This document shows, piece by piece, positions 27,189 through 37,219 of a DNA stretch of 64,000 nucleotides. Source of the stretch: Phyllobacterium pellucidum (GTDB lineage Bacteria; Pseudomonadota; Alphaproteobacteria; Rhizobiales; Rhizobiaceae); contig NZ_JABUMX010000005.1 in the NCBI RefSeq assembly GCF_013327855.1, positions 124,001 to 188,000 on the forward strand. Direction: 5' to 3'. The notes below the pieces were generated by a model that worked only from the letters and a program-made list of their open reading frames with translations, was not told where the DNA came from and searched no databases. Numbering within the stretch: position 1 is the stretch's first letter; every line of letters starts with the position of its first letter. Both the position numbers and the translations under genes were made by a program.

Positions 27189-28222
27189 ATGCAGTTGCCT
27201 CCACGCGAGCGGGCTCGAACGCCGGCTGGATCGTTTTCGCTCTGGTCGCCGTTACCACCGCTTCGATCGTCGCAGCGGCGTTGCTGGGCGTCGCCGATAT
27301 TTCCCACAACGACATCATGGCTGTCCTGAAGGGCAACGGATCCGATGAGGCCCGGGCGATCATCCTCGATATCAGGCTTCCACGCATCGTAACCGGCGTA
27401 TTGGCAGGAATTCATTTTGCATTGGCGGGGTTCCTTCTCCAGGCAATCACACGCAACCCGCTTGCGGACCCATCGCTGATGGGGATCTCGCAAGGGGCCA
27501 CGCTTTCGGTAACGACCTTCCTGATGTTCACCGTCTATATCTTCCAACCGGGCTCGAACACGCTTGCAGAGTTGCCGGTGGCTTGGCTTCCGGCGGCGGG
27601 GCTTGCCGGGGGACTGCTAGCGGGTGGCATCATCTACCTGCTGGCATTTCGCCTCGGTCTCAGCGCCATGCGTATCACGCTCTGCGGCGTGGCGGTCGGC
27701 GCGGTGCTGCATGCGATAGCCATCGGCCTTATCGCAGGATGGGGCTCGGCACGCATCGAGATCATTCTGGAATGGTTGTCCGGAAGCCTTTATGCCCGGA
27801 CCTGGGACCATGCGCTCTTCCTGCTGCCCTTTACGATTGCCGGCCTGTTAATGCTTCCAGTCATCTATCGGCCGCTGCGCCTCCTGCATTTCGATGCAAC
27901 GGTGGCGCAATCGTTCGGGCTTGCTTATCGCCGCCAGTTTTCCATCGTTCTTGTCGTTGTCTGCATGCTCGCTTCAAGCGCCGTCGGAGCGGTCGGGCCG
28001 CTTGTCTTCGTTGGCCTGATCGTGCCTCATATGGCAAAATTCATTGCCGGCCGAAACTTTGTGCTGTCGCTGGCGCTAACGATAGGCCTCGGCGCCATTG
28101 TCGTCACGCTTGGCGATCTGATCGGGCGTTTGCTCGGACAGGCCGAGGAAATTCCCATCGGGGTTGTGACCGCCATTGTCGGCGTCCCCCTACTTCTAGC
28201 ATTGTTGCGCAAAACCACGTGA
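27185..28222 (+). CDS. Iron/siderophore ABC transporter permease 2 (FecCD family)
   Basis: This 345-residue second permease is a partner of the preceding one. Motifs are DIRLPRIVTGVLAGIHFALAG, TRNPLADPSLMGISQGATLS and VFVGLIVPHMAKFIAG. The ATGA overlap with the first permease points to coupled translation and a heterodimeric channel as in FepDG. Confidence 0.93.
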   Translation: MNAVASTRAGSNAGWIVFALVAVTTASIVAAALLGVADISHNDIMAVLKGNGSDEARAIILDIRLPRIVTGVLAGIHFALAGFLLQAITRNPLADPSLMGISQGATLSVTTFLMFTVYIFQPGSNTLAELPVAWLPAAGLAGGLLAGGIIYLLAFRLGLSAMRITLCGVAVGAVLHAIAIGLIAGWGSARIEIILEWLSGSLYARTWDHALFLLPFTIAGLLMLPVIYRPLRLLHFDATVAQSFGLAYRRQFSIVLVVVCMLASSAVGAVGPLVFVGLIVPHMAKFIAGRNFVLSLALTIGLGAIVVTLGDLIGRLLGQAEEIPIGVVTAIVGVPLLLALLRKTT

Positions 28223-28230
28223 GACCGCTC

Positions 28231-29028
28231 ATGCCACTGTCCTGTTCCAACGTGTCGGTTGCCTATGGAGAGCGCAAGGCGCTCAACCAGTTCGGCCTTT
28301 CGCTGGAGCAGGGAGAAATCCGCGCGCTCATTGGCCCTAACGGTTCGGGCAAGAGCACTGCCCTTCATGCTTTGGCCGGATTGATCCGACCGGTCGAGGG
28401 CCGGGTGCTCCTTGGCGAAACGCCGGTCGCAACCTTGTCACGGCGAGCGCTTGCCAAGAAGCTCGCATTCCTGCCGCAACAGCCGGCAGCGCCGGACGAA
28501 TTGACCGTGGCCCAACTCGTTCGGCAAGGGCGCTATCCGCATGTGGGATTATTCCGCTCCTACGACAGCACGGACGAAAAAGCCATCGACTGGGCGCTAG
28601 AAAGCACTGGATTGGGCGGTCTCGCCGACCGCAGCCTCAACGAGCTTTCGGGCGGCGAGCGCCAGCGGGCCTGGATATCGGCCGCTTTGGCGCAGGAAGC
28701 AGCCATTCTTCTCCTCGATGAACCGACATCCTTCCTCGATATCGGCTACCAGGTGGAAGTCCTTGACCTTATCCACCGCCTCAGCCGCGAAAAAGGCGTC
28801 ACCATCGTCATGGCAATCCACGACATCAACCAGGCGATCGCCGTTAGCGACCGCATTTCATTGTTGGAGAAGGGCAGGCTTCGATTTGACGGCTTGCCGG
28901 AAGACCTGGCCGGCAGCGGGTTGATCCAGGATATTTTTCGCGTGAGAGGCCGTTTCGTTCAAGTCGCCGCCGACAGCCCGCCGCACTTTGACGTCGAGCT
29001 TGCCAGGTGGCAGCGGCCTATGGTTTGA
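28231..29028 (+). CDS. Iron/siderophore ABC transporter ATPase (FepC-like)
   Basis: This 265-residue ATPase has Walker A GPNGSGKSTALHALAG, signature ELSGGERQRAWISAAL, Walker B ILLLDEPTSFLD and switch MAIHDINQAI. ATG 28231 is used; GTG 28219, overlapping the permease stop, is an alternative that adds four residues. Its 3' end overlaps the convergent methyltransferase gene by 11 bases. Confidence 0.93.
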   Translation: MPLSCSNVSVAYGERKALNQFGLSLEQGEIRALIGPNGSGKSTALHALAGLIRPVEGRVLLGETPVATLSRRALAKKLAFLPQQPAAPDELTVAQLVRQGRYPHVGLFRSYDSTDEKAIDWALESTGLGGLADRSLNELSGGERQRAWISAALAQEAAILLLDEPTSFLDIGYQVEVLDLIHRLSREKGVTIVMAIHDINQAIAVSDRISLLEKGRLRFDGLPEDLAGSGLIQDIFRVRGRFVQVAADSPPHFDVELARWQRPMV

Positions 29029-29701
29029 CCAATCGGAAGACGATCTTGGTCTGCGTATAATATTCGAGCGCGTCGGCGAAATTCGGGGTCCAACCATCGG
29101 CCACGAAGGGGATAAAACCATTGAATTCAAGCTTGCGCGCCGAAACTCCGAAACCCGCCTTCTCGAAGGCGCGCCCGTAATCCGTGATCGAGCGATCCTG
29201 TACGATCGTATTGGTCCGCTTGGCCACAAGCTCGCGCCATTTCGGCCACAGCGGATTGTCCATATGACAGCCGGTTACCGCATAATAGACGCCGCCGCGC
29301 TTCAGCGCCTGCCAGATGTCCGCGGCATGCGCATCGATATCGGGAACGAGGTAGATTACTTCGTGACTGATCGCGACATCGAATTGATCCGCCCAACCCG
29401 TAAGACTGCTTGTGGCCTGATGCTGGATTGGCAGGTTGCCTTTCAGTGCCTCGGCTTTGGCGACGGACGTGTCGGCGATATCGACGCCAAGAGCTTTGTG
29501 AAAGGGCCGGATCGCATAGAGATGCCTCAGAAGGCCACCTTGATTGCAACCGAAATCAAGCACGCTCTTGGCGGTAAGATCCTTCTCGACGATAAGGTCG
29601 ATAAGGTGCCGCCAGATCGGCGCATGACCGTGGGCCATCTTGTCTTCTGCATCGGGATCGATATACCACGTGCCGATGTTTGCTGATTGAGTTTGAGCCA
29701 T
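29018..29701 (-). CDS. Class I SAM-dependent methyltransferase
   Basis: This 227-residue protein has motif I VLDFGCNQGGLLRHL near residue 53, motif II KALGVDIADTSV and a post-I acidic region, all typical of small-molecule methyltransferases. The start at ATG 29701 follows AGACAGG; an upstream in-frame GTG at 29716 is less likely. It is convergent with the iron transporter ATPase and not in its operon. The substrate is unknown; no neighbouring biosynthetic gene helps. Confidence 0.82.
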   Translation of the reverse strand: MAQTQSANIGTWYIDPDAEDKMAHGHAPIWRHLIDLIVEKDLTAKSVLDFGCNQGGLLRHLYAIRPFHKALGVDIADTSVAKAEALKGNLPIQHQATSSLTGWADQFDVAISHEVIYLVPDIDAHAADIWQALKRGGVYYAVTGCHMDNPLWPKWRELVAKRTNTIVQDRSITDYGRAFEKAGFGVSARKLEFNGFIPFVADGWTPNFADALEYYTQTKIVFRLVKP

Positions 29702-29856
29702 ACCTGTCTCGTTCACCGGGATCGGAGCGCGGTTTTACAATGGCTTGTCTCGCTTGGCCAGCGTCTCAGACGTGTAAAGCCGTAAGACGACAACCATATG
29801 TCGCGGTCATGGAACCGCAGATCGCGTATGATGCTTGAAAGCAAGGAGGTCCCCGC

Positions 29857-30648
29857 ATGGTTGACATCGGTCGCGTAGGCATCATTGGAGGGTCGGGGTG
29901 GCTGGGAACAGCCATAGCGAAAGCTCTTGTCGGTTCGGGAACAGTCGGGTCTGAACGGCTCACTTGCTCGTTCCGCAGCGGACGACCAGAAAATTCGCTC
30001 GGCTGTCATTGGACGTCTGACAACACGCAACTCGTAAATAATTCTGATGTCATTGTGCTCTCGGTGCGGCCGAACGACTGGAATGCTGTCGATATCGACG
30101 CCGCGGGAAAATTAGTGGTGTCGGTAATGGCCGGTGTGACGATCAAGGACATCAAGCAACGAACCGGCAGCAACAGGGTAGCCCGCGCACTGCCCAATGC
30201 GGCAGCAGAACTCGGCTATTCCTATACCCCCTTCTTCATCGATTCGCCTGAACCCGGAGATAGCGATACGATAGCGAGGCTGTTCCGCAGTTGCGGCGTG
30301 GTCGACGCGGTCAGCCAGGAGGAGCACATTGATTACTTCACCGCCATGTCGGGTTCGGGCGCTGCATTCCCGGCCTTGCTCGCCGAAGCGATGATGAATC
30401 ATGCGGTCGCCCGGGGTGTTTCCCCTGACGTCGCGCGACGCGCCGCACAGCAGGTGATCATTGGCGCTGGCCGGCTTCAGGAGTTCAACGGCGCATCGCC
30501 ATCCGAGACGGTCAAATCGTTCGTGGACTATAAGGGGACGACGGCGGCAGGCATCATTGCCATGCGGCAAGGGGGCTTTGACGCCGCGGTGGACACCGGT
30601 CTTGATGCCGCTTACCGCAAGGCCAAGGCATTATCGACGACGCCATAG
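29857..30648 (+). CDS. Pyrroline-5-carboxylate reductase-like NAD(P)H enzyme
   Basis: This 263-residue protein has an N-terminal dinucleotide fold (VGIIGGSGWLGTAIAKAL) and the C-terminal P5CR dimerisation domain (FTAMSGSGAAFPALLAEAMM, ARRAAQQVIIGAGRLQ, then YKGTTAAGIIAM). The usual SPGGTT segment reads VDYKGTTAAG, so it is a divergent member that may reduce another cyclic imine or act in reverse. It is followed 12 bases later by a GlxA-type regulator in the same direction, probably as one operon. Confidence 0.8.
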   Translation: MVDIGRVGIIGGSGWLGTAIAKALVGSGTVGSERLTCSFRSGRPENSLGCHWTSDNTQLVNNSDVIVLSVRPNDWNAVDIDAAGKLVVSVMAGVTIKDIKQRTGSNRVARALPNAAAELGYSYTPFFIDSPEPGDSDTIARLFRSCGVVDAVSQEEHIDYFTAMSGSGAAFPALLAEAMMNHAVARGVSPDVARRAAQQVIIGAGRLQEFNGASPSETVKSFVDYKGTTAAGIIAMRQGGFDAAVDTGLDAAYRKAKALSTTP

Positions 30649-30660
30649 AAGGACTGACGG

Positions 30661-31650
30661 ATGAATGCGAGACCCCTGACCTCCGAGACGGCGCGATTGA
30701 AAATCGGCTTCGTGCTCGCGCGTTCCTTCACTCTGTCGGCCTTTGCCATGTTCGTCGATACGTTGCGGCTGGCAAGCGATGAGCTCGACCGTTCTGGACG
30801 GGTGCATGCCGACTGGCAGGTGCTCGGCAGCACCCGGCATCTGATCACGTCAAGTTGCGGCGTCGAGGTGGCTCCGACGTCGGATTTCGTTGATCCCGGC
30901 CAGTTCAGCTACATCGTGGTGGTCGGGGGGCTGTTGACCGTAGAACGCCCCATCGACAACGACACGATCGCTTTCCTCAAGCGGGCAGATCTGCAAAAGG
31001 TGCCTCTGATCGGCGTGTGCACCGGATCGTTCATTCTAGCGGAAGCCGGATTGATGGATCATCATGAGACGTGCGTCAGCTGGCTACACTACCAGGCATT
31101 CAGGGAGCGCTTTCCTGATCTGGCGGTACGTTCGGATCGACTGTACAACCTCGACAAGGCGCGCGGATCATGTGCTGGCGGCACCAGTGCCGCCGATCTG
31201 GCGGCGTCGATCGTGCGCCAGTCGATCAGCAGGGACGCCGAACGCAACGCGCTCGAAGTGCTGCAGATAGAACGGGCACGAACTGCGCTGGATATTCAGC
31301 CGCGCAGGCCGCTGGATATCGACTGCAGCGACGATCGCCTGAAGTCGATCCTGATCACCATGGAACGGCATGTCGAGGACATTATCAGCATCCCCGACCT
31401 CGCAGCGTCTGTCGGCATCTCGCGTCGCCAATTGGAGCGTCTCTTCCATGAAAAGACAGGCCGCTCGCCCGCCCAGGCCTATATGGCGTTGAGACTGCAT
31501 CGCGCACGGGCGCTGCTCCTGCAGACCAAGGCGCCGCTGATCGAGATCGCCATTGAGGTAGGCTTTGAGACCGCGGGGCACTTCATAAAGGCCTTCAAAA
31601 AGGCTTACGGGGAGACGCCGGGGCGGGTACGGGGCGCAACGACGCACTGA
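30661..31650 (+). CDS. GlxA-type AraC-family regulator (DJ-1/PfpI plus AraC domain)
   Basis: This 329-residue regulator has an amidotransferase-like DJ-1/PfpI sensor domain to about residue 195 (VVVGGLLTVER, LIGVCTGSFILAEAGLM) and two C-terminal AraC helix-turn-helices (IPDLAASVGISRRQLERLFH and LIEIAIEVGFETAGHFIKAF). Relatives I recall, such as GbdR, CdhR and ArgR, activate catabolism of betaine, carnitine or arginine. It is adjacent to the P5CR-like gene and may control it. Confidence 0.9.
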   Translation: MNARPLTSETARLKIGFVLARSFTLSAFAMFVDTLRLASDELDRSGRVHADWQVLGSTRHLITSSCGVEVAPTSDFVDPGQFSYIVVVGGLLTVERPIDNDTIAFLKRADLQKVPLIGVCTGSFILAEAGLMDHHETCVSWLHYQAFRERFPDLAVRSDRLYNLDKARGSCAGGTSAADLAASIVRQSISRDAERNALEVLQIERARTALDIQPRRPLDIDCSDDRLKSILITMERHVEDIISIPDLAASVGISRRQLERLFHEKTGRSPAQAYMALRLHRARALLLQTKAPLIEIAIEVGFETAGHFIKAFKKAYGETPGRVRGATTH

Positions 31651-32012
31651 TACGCAGAGTGCGCATGTCTGTACCAAACGATTGCGTGCGATCCATTCAG
31701 CAGGCCTCGTCCCTTGCTACAAGCCACCTCACGCTAGAAACAAATGCGCCCGCCGCTGCCAGGGGTTTGCAGCAGCGGCGGGCCAAGTTTCAAGTCTAGA
31801 GAGGGGAACTTGAGATATCGACAATATTGAGAGGATCAGCACGCCGCAATCAGCACTAACCCTAGGCTCTGCCGAGAAAACTACGTAGAGCAGCCAATGA
31901 TTGACTTCGATCGGAATATTTCCCCGATAAGTTGTGTCTAGATGGCATTTGCTTTCGGGCGCGGCTGCAATACCCTCCGTCCGTCCAATTCAAACCGTCA
32001 GGAGAGAGCGAT
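31651..32012. other. Gene-free stretch with a strong hairpin
   Basis: It lies between the GlxA-type regulator and the alpha/beta hydrolase. Apart from the inverted repeat at 31748-31783 and the hydrolase ribosome site (AGGAGAG near 32000) no gene or known element is visible. The hydrolase promoter must lie in the right half. Confidence 0.5.
31748..31783. terminator. Strong hairpin, probable terminator or mRNA-end structure
   Basis: GCCCGCCGCTGC (31748-31759) and GCAGCGGCGGGC (31772-31783) form a perfect 12-bp stem with a 12-base loop, about 100 bases after the GlxA-type regulator stop. The following sequence lacks a clear T run, so classical intrinsic termination is uncertain. Confidence 0.5.
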
Positions 32013-32837
32013 ATGCCAACGATCAACACAAAGGATGGGGTCGAGATTTTCTACAAGGACTGGGGAGCAGGGCAGCCCATCGTCTTCAGCCACGGGTGGC
32101 CGCTATCGGCGGACGATTGGGATGCGCAGATGATGTTCTTCGCCAACAACGGTTTTCGCGTCATCGCCCATGATCGGCGCGGTCACGGGCGTTCAAGTCA
32201 GGTGAGCGACGGCCACGACATGGATCATTATGCCGATGATCTTGCTGCATTGACCGAAAAGCTCGACCTGAAGAACGCCATTCACGTCGGCCATTCCACC
32301 GGCGGCGGGGAAGTCGTGCACTATATTGCGCGTCATGGCGAAAGCCGGGTAGCCAAGGCGGCGATCCTGAGTGCCGTCCCGCCGCTCATGGTCAAGACCG
32401 ACGCCAACCCCGGCGGACTGCCGAAGGATGTATTCGACGACTTCCAGAAGCAGCTCGCCGCAGGCCGCAGCGATTTCTATCGTGCGATAGCCGCCGGCCC
32501 GTTCTACGGCTACAACAGACCCGGCGCAAATGTGTCGGAGGCCGTGATTCAGAACTGGTGGCGTCAGGGCATGATGGGCGGCGCCAAGGCGCATTATGAC
32601 GGCATCGTCGCCTTCTCGCAGACCGATTTCACCGAAGATCTGAAGAAGATCAAGGTCCCGGTACTCGTGATGCACGGCGACGACGACCAGATCGTTCCTT
32701 ATGCCGATTCTGCTCCTTTGTCGGCAAAGCTTTTGCAGAATGGAACGCTCAAGACCTACAAGGGCTTCCCGCACGGCATGCCGACGACGCACGCGGAGAC
32801 AATCAACGCGGACCTTCTCGCATTCATCCGCAGCTGA
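32013..32837 (+). CDS. Alpha/beta hydrolase, non-heme chloroperoxidase-like
   Basis: This 274-residue hydrolase matches the cofactor-free haloperoxidase/esterase group. The nucleophile is in GHSTGGGEV, with Asp in [12 protein letters not shown] and His in [12 protein letters not shown]; the oxyanion region is [16 protein letters not shown] 32013 follows AGGAGAG. It is a single gene ended by a strong terminator. Physiological substrates of these enzymes are usually esters or lactones rather than halides. Confidence 0.92.
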   Translation: MPTINTKDGVEIFYKDWGAGQPIVFSHGWPLSADDWDAQMMFFANNGFRVIAHDRRGHGRSSQVSDGHDMDHYADDLAALTEKLDLKNAIHVGHSTGGGEVVHYIARHGESRVAKAAILSAVPPLMVKTDANPGGLPKDVFDDFQKQLAAGRSDFYRAIAAGPFYGYNRPGANVSEAVIQNWWRQGMMGGAKAHYDGIVAFSQTDFTEDLKKIKVPVLVMHGDDDQIVPYADSAPLSAKLLQNGTLKTYKGFPHGMPTTHAETINADLLAFIRS

Positions 32838-32845
32838 TCGACGCG

Positions 32846-32878
32846 GCGGGGCCGACCCTTGGCCCCGCTTCTTTTTTT
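32846..32878 (+). terminator. Rho-independent terminator
   Basis: GCGGGGCC (32846-32853) pairs with GGCCCCGC (32861-32868) and is followed by a T-rich run at 32869-32878. It ends the hydrolase gene and lies between it and the convergent patD-like gene. Confidence 0.88.
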
Positions 32879-32893
32879 ACAAGGCGCAAGGCC

Positions 32894-34321
32894 TTACCCA
32901 TGATTGATCATGATGTGGCGCACGGCCGTATAGTCCTCCAGCGCATAGACGGACATGTCCTTGCCGTAGCCTGACTGCTTCACGCCGCCATGCGGCATCT
33001 CGTTGGTGAGCATGAAATGCGTGTTGATCCAGGTGCAGCCATACTGCAGGCGTGATGCTGCCTGCATCGCCTTGGTGATGTCGCGAGTCCAGACCGACGA
33101 CGCCAGACCGTAATCGCTGTCATTGGCCCAGCTAACTGCCTGCTCGTCCTCTTTGAACCGTGTCACGGAAACGACCGGTCCGAACACTTCCCGGCGCACG
33201 ATTTCGTCTTCCTGCGTGGCGCCGGCGACCACCGTCGGCTGAAAGAAAAATCCATTGGTGCTGCCGGGGCCGCCGCCCGTCGTGATCTCGATGTGCTTCT
33301 GTTCAGTTGCCCGTTCGACGAAGCTCGCAACCCGGTCGCGCTGGCGTCCCGAGATCAGCGGCCCGATCTCGTTGACCGTGTCATCAGGGTCGTTATAGCG
33401 GATTGTCGACACCGCCGAAGACAGGTCGGCTACAAGGCGCTCATAAATGCTGTCCTGCGCGTAGATGCGGCAGGCCGCAGTGCAGTCCTGGCCGGCATTG
33501 TAGTAGCCGAACGTGCGGATGCCATTGACGACGGCTTCAAGGTCGGCGTCTCCATATACGATCACCGGCGCTTTGCCGCCAAGCTCGAGATGGGTGCGCT
33601 TGACGGTCTTGGCCGCCGCCTGCAAGACTTTCTTGCCTGTCGCAATGTCACCGGTAATGGAAACCATGGCGATCTTCGGATGGTTGATAAGGGCGTTGCC
33701 GACGGTCTCGCCGCGGCCAAGGATGATGTTCACGACACCTTCAGGCAATATTCCGGCGAGCAGGCGCGCCATTTTCAAGGCTGTAAGCGGTGTCTGCTCC
33801 GATGGCTTGAACACGACTGTGTTGCCCCCCGCGATCGCTGGCGCGAGCTTCCAGGCCATCATCATCAATGGATAATTCCATGGGGCAATCGAGCCGACGA
33901 TGCCGATCGCATCGCGGCGGATCATGGAGGTATGTCCGGGCAGATATTCTCCGGCAACAGGGGAGGTCAATGTTCGAACTGCTCCGGCAAAAAACCGCCA
34001 GCAGTCGATGATGGCCGGCAGTTCATCGTTGCGCACCGCATTGATCGGCTTGCCGCAATTCAGTGCTTCGAGCGCGGCAAAACCGTCCGCCTCCGCTTCG
34101 ATCGCATCCGCAATCTTCAGAAGATACCCCGCGCGCTCGGCCGGCGTTGTGCGCGACCAGCCCAGGAAAGCTCGTTCGGCAGCATCGACCGCCGCGTCGA
34201 TCTGGCTGTGGGAAGCCTCGGCGAGATCGATGATCCTGGCGCCGGTCTTGGGGTTGAGGATCTGTTCCTCCGTTTCCGTTCCGGCTTCGAACCTTGACCC
34301 GATGAGCAATTGCGTATCCAT
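32894..34321 (-). CDS. patD: Gamma-aminobutyraldehyde dehydrogenase (PatD/YdcW-like)
   Basis: This 475-residue NAD-dependent aldehyde dehydrogenase would oxidise 4-aminobutanal from putrescine to GABA. It has [21 protein letters not shown], the catalytic Glu in [11 protein letters not shown] and the catalytic Cys in [16 protein letters not shown] 34321 is preferred because GGGAGAA lies eight bases upstream. It is the last gene of an operon whose order (binding protein, ATPase, two permeases, dehydrogenase) matches E. coli ydcSTUV-patD. No putrescine transaminase is inside this operon, though a class III aminotransferase lies at 56.5 kb. Confidence 0.9.
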   Translation of the reverse strand: MDTQLLIGSRFEAGTETEEQILNPKTGARIIDLAEASHSQIDAAVDAAERAFLGWSRTTPAERAGYLLKIADAIEAEADGFAALEALNCGKPINAVRNDELPAIIDCWRFFAGAVRTLTSPVAGEYLPGHTSMIRRDAIGIVGSIAPWNYPLMMMAWKLAPAIAGGNTVVFKPSEQTPLTALKMARLLAGILPEGVVNIILGRGETVGNALINHPKIAMVSITGDIATGKKVLQAAAKTVKRTHLELGGKAPVIVYGDADLEAVVNGIRTFGYYNAGQDCTAACRIYAQDSIYERLVADLSSAVSTIRYNDPDDTVNEIGPLISGRQRDRVASFVERATEQKHIEITTGGGPGSTNGFFFQPTVVAGATQEDEIVRREVFGPVVSVTRFKEDEQAVSWANDSDYGLASSVWTRDITKAMQAASRLQYGCTWINTHFMLTNEMPHGGVKQSGYGKDMSVYALEDYTAVRHIMINHG

Positions 34322-34343
34322 GACATGTTCTCCCATAGTCTTA

Positions 34344-35153
34344 TTATTTGCCTGAACCGGCGATCTGGTCGCCGTCACGTGTGAGGTAATAGGCGGCAAG
34401 GATCGGCAGGAACGTCACGAGCACCACAACCATTGCCACGACGTTGGTGACGGGCCTCTGGCGCGGACGAATAAGCTCCTGCAGCATCCAGATCGGCAGT
34501 GTCGATTGTTGGCCACCGGTAAAGGTGGTGACGATCACCTCGTCGAACGACAGGGCGAAAGCGAGCATGCCCCCGGCCAACAGGGCGGTTCCGATGTTCG
34601 GCAGGATGATGTAGCGGAACGTCTGGAAGCCGTTGGCGCCGAGGTCCATCGATGCTTCCATCAGCGAGCCGGAAACGCGGCGGAAGCGGGCCACTGCATT
34701 GTTGTAGACGACGACGATGCAGAAGGTCGCGTGACCAAGGACGATGGTCCAGAACGAGAAGGGTATATCGGCCAGGCTGAAGGCGGAACGCAGCGCAATG
34801 CCGGTGATGATGCCGGGCAGCGCGATCGGCAGGATGACGAGGAGCGAAATTGTCTCGCGGCCGAAGAAGCGCGTCTGGCTCACGGCGGCGGCGCAAAGCG
34901 TGCCGAGAATTAGCGCCAGTATAGTCGATACCGTCGCGACACGCACGGAGAGAAACAGCGCCTGCCAGACATCGGGCCGCTCCCAGGTGACAGCGAACCA
35001 TTGGAGGGTCAGGCCGGGCGGCGGGAACTGGTAGCTCTTGTCTTCGGTCGTGAAGGCATAGAGAAAGATCAGAAGCAGCGGCACATGCAGGAAGAGGAGG
35101 CCGCAACCGGCAGCGATCTTCAGTCCGAGCGGAGCAGAGCGATCAGAGCGCAT
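34344..35153 (-). CDS. ydcV: Putrescine-type ABC permease 2 (YdcV/PotI-like)
   Basis: This 269-residue permease has about six membrane spans (start [16 protein letters not shown]) and the EAA loop around [19 protein letters not shown]. Its start overlaps the end of permease 1 by 11 bases, and the dehydrogenase begins 23 bases after its stop. Confidence 0.9.
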   Translation of the reverse strand: MRSDRSAPLGLKIAAGCGLLFLHVPLLLIFLYAFTTEDKSYQFPPPGLTLQWFAVTWERPDVWQALFLSVRVATVSTILALILGTLCAAAVSQTRFFGRETISLLVILPIALPGIITGIALRSAFSLADIPFSFWTIVLGHATFCIVVVYNNAVARFRRVSGSLMEASMDLGANGFQTFRYIILPNIGTALLAGGMLAFALSFDEVIVTTFTGGQQSTLPIWMLQELIRPRQRPVTNVVAMVVVLVTFLPILAAYYLTRDGDQIAGSGK

Positions 35154-36096
35154 CGAATGCCCCCATGCGCCGCGCCATCCAGAGATAGAAGCCCATGATC
35201 ACGATAGGAACAACGGTGAACGCCGCTGCCAGCGGTATGTTGCCCGCCGTGCCCTGCTGCGCATAGACCGCCTGCCCAATAAACAGGCGCGACGAACCAA
35301 TGATCTGCGGAATGATGTAGTCGCCGAGCGTCAGCGAGAAGGTGAAGATCGAGCCAGCAACGATTCCGGGAAGGGCAAGCGGGAAAAGGACATGGCGGAA
35401 GGTTTGTTGCGGCGTGGCCCCAAGGTCGGAAGAAGCTTCGATTAGGTTGCCGGGCACGCGTTCGAGCGCTGCCTGGATCGGGAGGATCATGAACGGCATC
35501 CAGACATAGACGAAGACGATGAACGTCCCCGTATAGCTGACCGATAGGGAGTTGCCGCCGATGACCGGGAGGGAGAGCCAGGCGTCGAGCAGCCACATCA
35601 GATTGAGCTTGGTCAGAACCCAGGTGAGGATGCCTTCCTTGGCGAGGATCAGTTTCCAGGCATAGATCTTCACGAGGTAGCTCGACCAGAGCGGCAACAT
35701 CACGCCGAGGTAGAAGAAGGCCTTCCATTTTCCTTGCGCATAGCGCGCAGCATAGTAGGCGATGGGAAAGGCAATGACCGCCGAAACCAGCGTCACGATC
35801 GAAGCCATGAGAACCGTCCGGAGGATGATGTCCAAATTGGCTTCGTTGAGCAACTGGCCATACGTGGCAAGTGTAAACTGGTAGTTGATAAGCCCTGAAT
35901 AGTCGTCAATGGAAAAGAAGCTTTGCAGCAGGAGCGCAAAGAGGGAACCGAGATAGATTATGCCGAGCCACAGCAGCGGCGGGGCGAGCAGGAGCATGAG
36001 CAAAACATGCGGATGCTTCCACAGGAAGTCCGAGAGCCGCCCGCTCAGGCTGCCGCGATCGGTGAGGGTTGATCGTTGTTGCGCGATGGCGCTCAT
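35143..36096 (-). CDS. ydcU: Putrescine-type ABC permease 1 (YdcU/PotH-like)
   Basis: This 317-residue permease has six main membrane spans, the first at [19 protein letters not shown], and the EAA loop at [19 protein letters not shown]. It overlaps the upstream ATPase gene by four bases (ATGA). Confidence 0.9.
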   Translation of the reverse strand: MSAIAQQRSTLTDRGSLSGRLSDFLWKHPHVLLMLLLAPPLLWLGIIYLGSLFALLLQSFFSIDDYSGLINYQFTLATYGQLLNEANLDIILRTVLMASIVTLVSAVIAFPIAYYAARYAQGKWKAFFYLGVMLPLWSSYLVKIYAWKLILAKEGILTWVLTKLNLMWLLDAWLSLPVIGGNSLSVSYTGTFIVFVYVWMPFMILPIQAALERVPGNLIEASSDLGATPQQTFRHVLFPLALPGIVAGSIFTFSLTLGDYIIPQIIGSSRLFIGQAVYAQQGTAGNIPLAAAFTVVPIVIMGFYLWMARRMGAFDAL

Positions 36097-37094
36097 GACG
36101 CCTGGTCCATCAGGTGGAGATCGGCCCGGTCGAAACTCAATGTTACGCGCCCGCCTTCGGCGGGGACCGTCGCTGCGGCCGGGCTCATCACGTGGATGCG
36201 CGTGCCATTGACGCTGACGAGGATGCGGTTGGTCGCACCAAGGAAGCTGCGCGACACGACGGTGCCGTCAAGCACCAGCTTGCCGTCGCCAGCGCGGCCG
36301 AGCGTGATAGCTTCGGGGCGCAGGCTTGCATAGCGGTTGGCAGCGCCAAACTGGCTGACGAATTCCGGCGGCAACACGTTCGACGAACCGACGAAGTCGG
36401 CGACGAAGCGCGTCTGCGGTCGCTTGTACACCTCCTCCGGTGTGCCAAGCTGTTGAATTTTCCCTTCATTGAACACAGCAATGCGGTCGGCCATCGACAA
36501 GGCCTCGCCTTGGTCGTGGGTAACGAAGACAAAGGTGATGCCAAGCGACTTCTGCAGGGACTTCAGTTCCTCCTGCATCTGCTCGCGCAACTTCAGATCG
36601 AGCGCGCCGAGAGGCTCGTCAAGCAGAAGTACCTTCGGCTTGTTTACGAGCGCACGCGCCAGCGCCACGCGCTGGCGCTGACCGCCCGACAACTGACCCG
36701 GACGCCGCGAGCCATAGCCGGGAAGCTTCACCATGGCGAGGGCGTCCTCCGCGGCCTTGCGCCGCTCGTCCTTGCCTGCGCCCTTCACCATGAGCCCGTA
36801 GGCAACGTTGTCGAGAATATTGAGGTGCGGAAACAGTGCGTAGTCCTGAAACACAGTGTTGACGCTGCGCTTGTAAGGGGGAACGCCCTCGGCGGTTTCT
36901 CCGAAGATCTCGATGTGACCACTCGTCGGTTGTTCGAACCCGGCCATCAGCCGCAGGCACGTCGTCTTGCCCGATCCCGATGGGCCAAGCATTGCGAAGA
37001 ACTCGCCTTCAGCGACTGCCAGATCAACTGCATCTACCGCACGAACGGCACCGAAATGGCGGGATACGTTCTGGAATAGAACAGCAGGTGTCAT
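36093..37094 (-). CDS. ydcT: Putrescine-type ABC ATPase (YdcT/PotG-like)
   Basis: This 333-residue ATPase has Walker A GPSGSGKTTCLRLMAG, signature QLSGGQRQRVALARAL, Walker B VLLLDEPLGALD and switch FVTHDQGEAL, followed by a C-terminal TOBE domain (SLRPEAITLG). It sits between the binding-protein gene and the permeases. Confidence 0.92.
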   Translation of the reverse strand: MTPAVLFQNVSRHFGAVRAVDAVDLAVAEGEFFAMLGPSGSGKTTCLRLMAGFEQPTSGHIEIFGETAEGVPPYKRSVNTVFQDYALFPHLNILDNVAYGLMVKGAGKDERRKAAEDALAMVKLPGYGSRRPGQLSGGQRQRVALARALVNKPKVLLLDEPLGALDLKLREQMQEELKSLQKSLGITFVFVTHDQGEALSMADRIAVFNEGKIQQLGTPEEVYKRPQTRFVADFVGSSNVLPPEFVSQFGAANRYASLRPEAITLGRAGDGKLVLDGTVVSRSFLGATNRILVSVNGTRIHVMSPAAATVPAEGGRVTLSFDRADLHLMDQAS

Positions 37095-37154
37095 GGCCTT
37101 GCTCCACTAAGTTGGGTTATGATTGGTCCGGGCCTAGCCTATGCGGTTCGCGAT

Positions 37155-37176
37155 CGACCGGCATCCAGGCCGGTCG
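37155..37176 (-). other. Intercistronic hairpin between ydcS- and ydcT-like genes
   Basis: CGACCGGC and GCCGGTCG form a perfect 8-bp stem with a 6-base loop in the 125-base gap. No T run follows on the minus strand. As with many binding-protein genes it may protect the upstream message and lower downstream expression. Confidence 0.55.
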
Positions 37177-37219
37177 ACAAATCTGCAAACATTAAGCGGC
37201 GCAGCGGCAGTGACCGGTC

